Source of the DNA: Bradyrhizobium embrapense
GTDB taxonomy: Bacteria; Pseudomonadota; Alphaproteobacteria; Rhizobiales; Xanthobacteraceae
Reading direction: 5' to 3'
NCBI RefSeq assembly: GCF_001189235.2
Contig: NZ_LFIP02000009.1
Span: 62,001 to 126,000 of the forward strand
DNA length: 64,000 nucleotides
Numbering within the stretch: position 1 is the stretch's first letter; every line of letters starts with the position of its first letter. The notes below the pieces were generated by a model that searched no databases, was not told the DNA's origin, and saw nothing but the letters and a program-made list of their open reading frames with translations. This document shows, one piece after another, positions 61,276-64,000 of this stretch. Position numbers and translations under genes: made by a program.

Positions 61276-62178
61276 ATGACAACGAACGAACCTGGGTTGA
61301 CGCGGCGGAAATTTGCCGCAGGAGTGATTGCCGCGCTGTCGGCGGGCGGATTGGCGGGTAAGGTGAGGGCTGAGGTGCCGAAACAACTCGCGATCGATAC
61401 CCACGCCCATGTCTTCCATCACGGGCTGAAGCTCGCGCCCGGCCGGCGCTACGCGCCCGATTACGACGCGCCGCTCGCGCTCTATCTGCAGCAGCTCGAC
61501 CAGAACGGCATCACCAATGGCGTCCTGGTGCAGCCAAGCTTTCTCGGCACCGACAATTCCTATCTGGTCGAATGCCTGAAGGCGACCAATGGTCGCCTGC
61601 GCGGCATCGCCGTGGTCGACGTTGCCGTTACCGCCGACGAACTGCGCACGCTCGATCGCGCCGGCATCGCGGGCATCCGTCTCAATCTGGTCGGCCAGAA
61701 GCTGCCTGATCTTGCGTCGGGCGAGTGGACGGCGCTGCTGGCTGAGATCAGGGCGCTCGACTGGCAGGTCGAGATCCAGCGCAACGCCGGCGATCTCGCG
61801 ACGCTCGCACCAAAGCTGCTCGATCAGGGCGTGAAGGTCGTGCTCGATCATTTCGCCTTGCCCGATCCGAAGCTCGGCGCCGACGATCCCGGATTTCAAT
61901 CGGTCCTCAAGCTTGGCGCGACGCGCAACGTCTGGGTCAAGATCTCGGCGCCCTATCGCAATGGCCCGGCCGGCGAGGCCTTCGCGAAGCAGGCCTATCC
62001 GCTGCTGCGCAATGCTTTCGGCGTCGACCGGCTGCTGTGGGGCAGCGATTGGCCGCACACCCAGTTCGAGGCGACGCAGAGCTACGCGAAGAATCGCAAA
62101 TTCCTCGACGCGCTCGTCACCGATGCCGACGAGCGCGCCCGCGTGCTCGCATCACCGCGCGAGCTGTTTCGATTCTAG
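61276..62178 (+). CDS. Tat-exported amidohydrolase (2-pyrone-4,6-dicarboxylate-lactonase-like)
   Basis: A TIM-barrel metal hydrolase of about 300 residues. The N-terminus PGLTRRKFAAGVIAALSAGG is a twin-arginine leader. Metal-site pieces: LAIDTHAHVFHHGLKL (HxH), VKVVLDHFALPDP and LLWGSDWPHTQFE (conserved aspartate), which match the amidohydrolase 2 family of decarboxylases and lactonases. ATG 61270 is an alternative start six bases upstream; 61276 has the better GAGG spacing. Cotranscribed with the MFS gene, 15 bp apart. Confidence 0.85.
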   Translation: MTTNEPGLTRRKFAAGVIAALSAGGLAGKVRAEVPKQLAIDTHAHVFHHGLKLAPGRRYAPDYDAPLALYLQQLDQNGITNGVLVQPSFLGTDNSYLVECLKATNGRLRGIAVVDVAVTADELRTLDRAGIAGIRLNLVGQKLPDLASGEWTALLAEIRALDWQVEIQRNAGDLATLAPKLLDQGVKVVLDHFALPDPKLGADDPGFQSVLKLGATRNVWVKISAPYRNGPAGEAFAKQAYPLLRNAFGVDRLLWGSDWPHTQFEATQSYAKNRKFLDALVTDADERARVLASPRELFRF

Positions 62179-62270
62179 CTCGCGCGCGATTGTACCGAGT
62201 GCTCTGAAGGGCGTCGTTGCCGCTGTGTTACGATGACGCCATCGGAATGACCGGCACAGGGACACGCACA

Positions 62271-63188
62271 ATGCAGCGCCGCTATATCACCGTCGACGTT
62301 TTCACCGACCGCGCCTTCGGCGGCAACCCGCTCGGCGTGGTGCTCGACGCCGAGGGACTGTCGACCGCGCAGATGCAGGCGATCGCGACCGAGTTCAACT
62401 ATTCCGAGACGACCTTCGTGCTGCCGCCGCAGGATGCGGCCAACGACGCCCAGGTGCGCATCTTCACGGTGCGCTCGGAAATTCCGTTCGCCGGCCATCC
62501 CAATGTCGGCACGGCTTTCGTGCTGGCGAGCCGGGCGGCGAAGACGCCGGAGCTGCTGAGGTTCGAGGAGAAGGCGGGCCTCGTGCCGGTCAAGGTGCTG
62601 ACCGACGGCGGCAGGGTGATCGGCGCCGAGCTGACGGCGCCGCAAGCGTTGCAGCGGACCAACGAGGTGAGCGCGGCCGCTGCCGCCGCGTGCCTGTCGC
62701 TGTCGGCGGCCGACGTGAAGACCGATCGGCACGCGCCGCAGGTCGCCTCGGTCGGCCTGCCGTTCCTGGTGATCGAGATCGCTTCCCGCGAGGCGGTCAA
62801 GCGCGCCCGGCCCGATGCCGCGGCGTTCGCAAAGGTCCTGGCCGAGATCGGCCGCGACGTCGTCTATTTCTACACCCGCGATGTGCCGGCGAGCGAGCAG
62901 CCGCTCGATTTGCAGGCGCGCATGTTCCATCCGGGCGCGAGCGGCCTGTCGGAAGATCCCGCCACCGGCAGTGCGACTGCCGCCTGTGCGGCGCTGCTCG
63001 CCGATATCGATCCCGCGCGTGACGGCGAGTTGCGCTTGCGGATCGGGCAGGGCGTCGACATGGGCCGGCCGAGCCTGTTGCTGACGCGGGTGAAGAAGCA
63101 GGGCGGCGCGATCACATCGGTGCATGTCGGCGGCGGCTGCGTGAAGATGATGGAGGGAACGATCAACCTCCGGGGCGCGGAAAGCTAG
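62271..63188 (+). CDS. PhzF-family isomerase-like protein
   Basis: A 305-residue protein of the PhzF/trans-3-hydroxyanthranilate isomerase fold, two similar halves: ITVDVFTDRAFGGNPLGVVL, FNYSETTFVLPP (with the catalytic glutamate), SEIPFAGHPNVGTAFVL, and, in the second half, SGLSEDPATGSATAACAALL. Substrate unknown; found near many catabolic sets. ATG 62271; longer upstream frames lack family character. Confidence 0.9.
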   Translation: MQRRYITVDVFTDRAFGGNPLGVVLDAEGLSTAQMQAIATEFNYSETTFVLPPQDAANDAQVRIFTVRSEIPFAGHPNVGTAFVLASRAAKTPELLRFEEKAGLVPVKVLTDGGRVIGAELTAPQALQRTNEVSAAAAAACLSLSAADVKTDRHAPQVASVGLPFLVIEIASREAVKRARPDAAAFAKVLAEIGRDVVYFYTRDVPASEQPLDLQARMFHPGASGLSEDPATGSATAACAALLADIDPARDGELRLRIGQGVDMGRPSLLLTRVKKQGGAITSVHVGGGCVKMMEGTINLRGAES

Positions 63189-63552
63189 CTGCGTCCTCAT
63201 CGTCCGCGACATCTGCTTGTCCGCCAGCAGCGCCGGAGGCGCGGACATTGCTCCGGCCTGCGAAGGTCCGCGCGTCGATATGTCGACGGGCCCGCCGTCT
63301 TTCTTGACCTTGGTGGCCCCGAGCGAGGCGCGTTTCGCGAACCCGCGAGCCAATCGACGAAATTGCTTTGATATTCGAGAGGCTCTCCCGGCAGGGCCGC
63401 TTTTGATGGCGGCGCTCGCCCGTCGACCACACAGGGATGTGAACGGCGTTGGTCCCGCGACCGAAAAAATCGCCTTGATTTAGGAGCATATGCACCTACT
63501 TTTCGGCATATAAGGGCATATGCTCTTATATCTAACAAGCGGGAGCGTTGCC
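63189..63552. other. 364-base intergenic region upstream of the NmrA-like gene
   Basis: No gene is called. Frames on both strands (63217-63483 plus; 63163-63495 minus) are low complexity and have no family character. The last 70 bases are AT-rich and hold the inverted repeat listed separately, probably the promoter of the NmrA-like gene. Confidence 0.5.
63484..63525 (+). promoter_or_regulatory. spaced inverted repeat (GAGCATATGC), candidate operator
   Basis: GAGCATATGC (63484-63493) and GCATATGCTC (63516-63525) are perfect 10-base inverted arms separated by 22 bases, and each arm contains the self-complementary GCATATGC. It lies 28-69 bp ahead of the NmrA-like start codon. A dimeric regulator of the HxlR or MarR kind could bind, but the regulator gene is not in the window. 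Confidence 0.6.
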
Positions 63553-64000
63553 ATGAGCGAAGCTACTATTCTGGTCAGCGGGGCGACGGGACGAACCGGA
63601 GGTGCTGCCGTCGACGAACTGCTCAAGATGGGCAAGACGGTGCGTGCTTACGTGCGTTCCGACGGTGAGCGGGCGGCGGCTCTGAGGCAGCGTGGAGTCG
63701 ACATCGCCATCGGCGATTTCACTGACATCGACGCCATTCGCGCGGCCATGGAAGGCATCCAGTCTGCATATTTTCTCCATCCGATCGCGCCGGGAATCAT
63801 CGGGGCGGCCGCCTATTTCGCACAGGCCGCGAAGGAGGCCGGCGTCACCGCGATCGTCAATATGTCGCAGATTTCGGCACGCCGGGAATCAGCAAGTCAT
63901 GCGGCACAGGACCACTGGGTTTCGGAGCGCGTTTTCGACTGGTCGGGTGTGGCAACGACACATCTGCGCCCGACGTTCTTTGCCGACTGGCTGGTCTACC
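63553..64000 (+). CDS. NmrA-like NAD(P)-binding protein, N-terminal part (3' cut by window)
   Basis: The first 149 residues of a Rossmann-fold SDR-like protein. ILVSGATGRTGGAAVDELLK has the GxTGxxG nucleotide motif; the rest (DGERAAALRQRGVDIAIGDF, AYFLHPIAPGIIGAAAYFAQ) matches the NmrA/HSCARG atypical SDR group, which sense redox state or reduce quinones. ATG 63553 with GGGAG site. The gene continues beyond the window. Confidence 0.85.
   Translation, partial: MSEATILVSGATGRTGGAAVDELLKMGKTVRAYVRSDGERAAALRQRGVDIAIGDFTDIDAIRAAMEGIQSAYFLHPIAPGIIGAAAYFAQAAKEAGVTAIVNMSQISARRESASHAAQDHWVSERVFDWSGVATTHLRPTFFADWLVY

Noticed and set aside
63163..63495. Minus-strand frame divergent from the NmrA-like gene
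   Set aside because: Considered as a regulator (HxlR type) but has no helix-turn-helix and no sensible start; composition is non-coding.

Overview
The window looks like chromosome from a Bradyrhizobium-type alphaproteobacterium (order Hyphomicrobiales). The basis is high GC, strong third-position GC (which produces long antisense shadow frames), a beta-ketoadipate pcaBDC set, a form-II type cox/CODH-like accessory set, a liv transporter operon, and several copies of palindromic intergenic repeats of the type common in that genus. The species assignment is an inference; no marker was searched.

Layout. 0-5.4 kb: tail of an RND efflux pump, an acyltransferase-3 membrane protein, small membrane and DUF427 proteins, bolA and an LtrA-like protein. 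5.5-9.0 kb: egtD and egtB (ergothioneine), the monothiol glutaredoxin grxD and a macro-domain protein. 9.0-14.5 kb: two tandem paralogous exported serine hydrolases, threonine aldolase, rpsD with a good terminator, a probable gene remnant and a secreted cupin. 15.0-22.4 kb: a co-directional sulfatase locus (formylglycine-generating enzyme, Tat-exported arylsulfatase, exported HAD phosphatase-like protein, DUF3302 protein, HlyD-type protein, an ionotropic-glutamate-receptor-like protein whose potassium-filter sequence is replaced, and an outer-membrane SphA/MetA-type protein). 22.4-27.2 kb: housekeeping and catabolic enzymes (HpcH/HpaI aldolase, murI, cytochrome b561, agmatine deiminase, M20 amidohydrolase).

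27.3-29.4 kb is a graveyard: a 5'-truncated and frameshifted purB copy joined to a histidine-kinase fragment, another decayed frame and a one-base-shifted small membrane protein gene. 29.4-35.5 kb: TetR regulator with a coupled 44-codon ORF and a perfect operator palindrome, a metallophosphoesterase overlapping a Ser/Thr-kinase-UspA fusion, rpe, an EF-hand protein and a P1-family peptidase. 35.5-41.1 kb: livHMG-(DUF559)-livF-livK on the minus strand, with a repeat-flanked DUF559 gene spliced into the livG/livF junction. 41.5-45.6 kb: a glycosyltransferase-like protein, a membrane protein and pcaBDC.

45.8-52.8 kb: coxG, coxS, coxM, coxD, coxE, a split XdhC pair and a MoeA-like/MocA-like fusion, which together make and insert a molybdenum cofactor, but the large catalytic subunit gene (coxL) is absent from the place where it would be expected. 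53-57.8 kb: DUF4189 and DUF2000 proteins, then a TetR-HlyD-ABC ATPase-ABC permease efflux operon with the operator exactly between -35 and -10. 57.9-64 kb: membrane adenylate/guanylate cyclase, then GntR-MFS-amidohydrolase-PhzF genes that look like a small catabolic cluster, and the start of an NmrA-like gene cut by the window edge.
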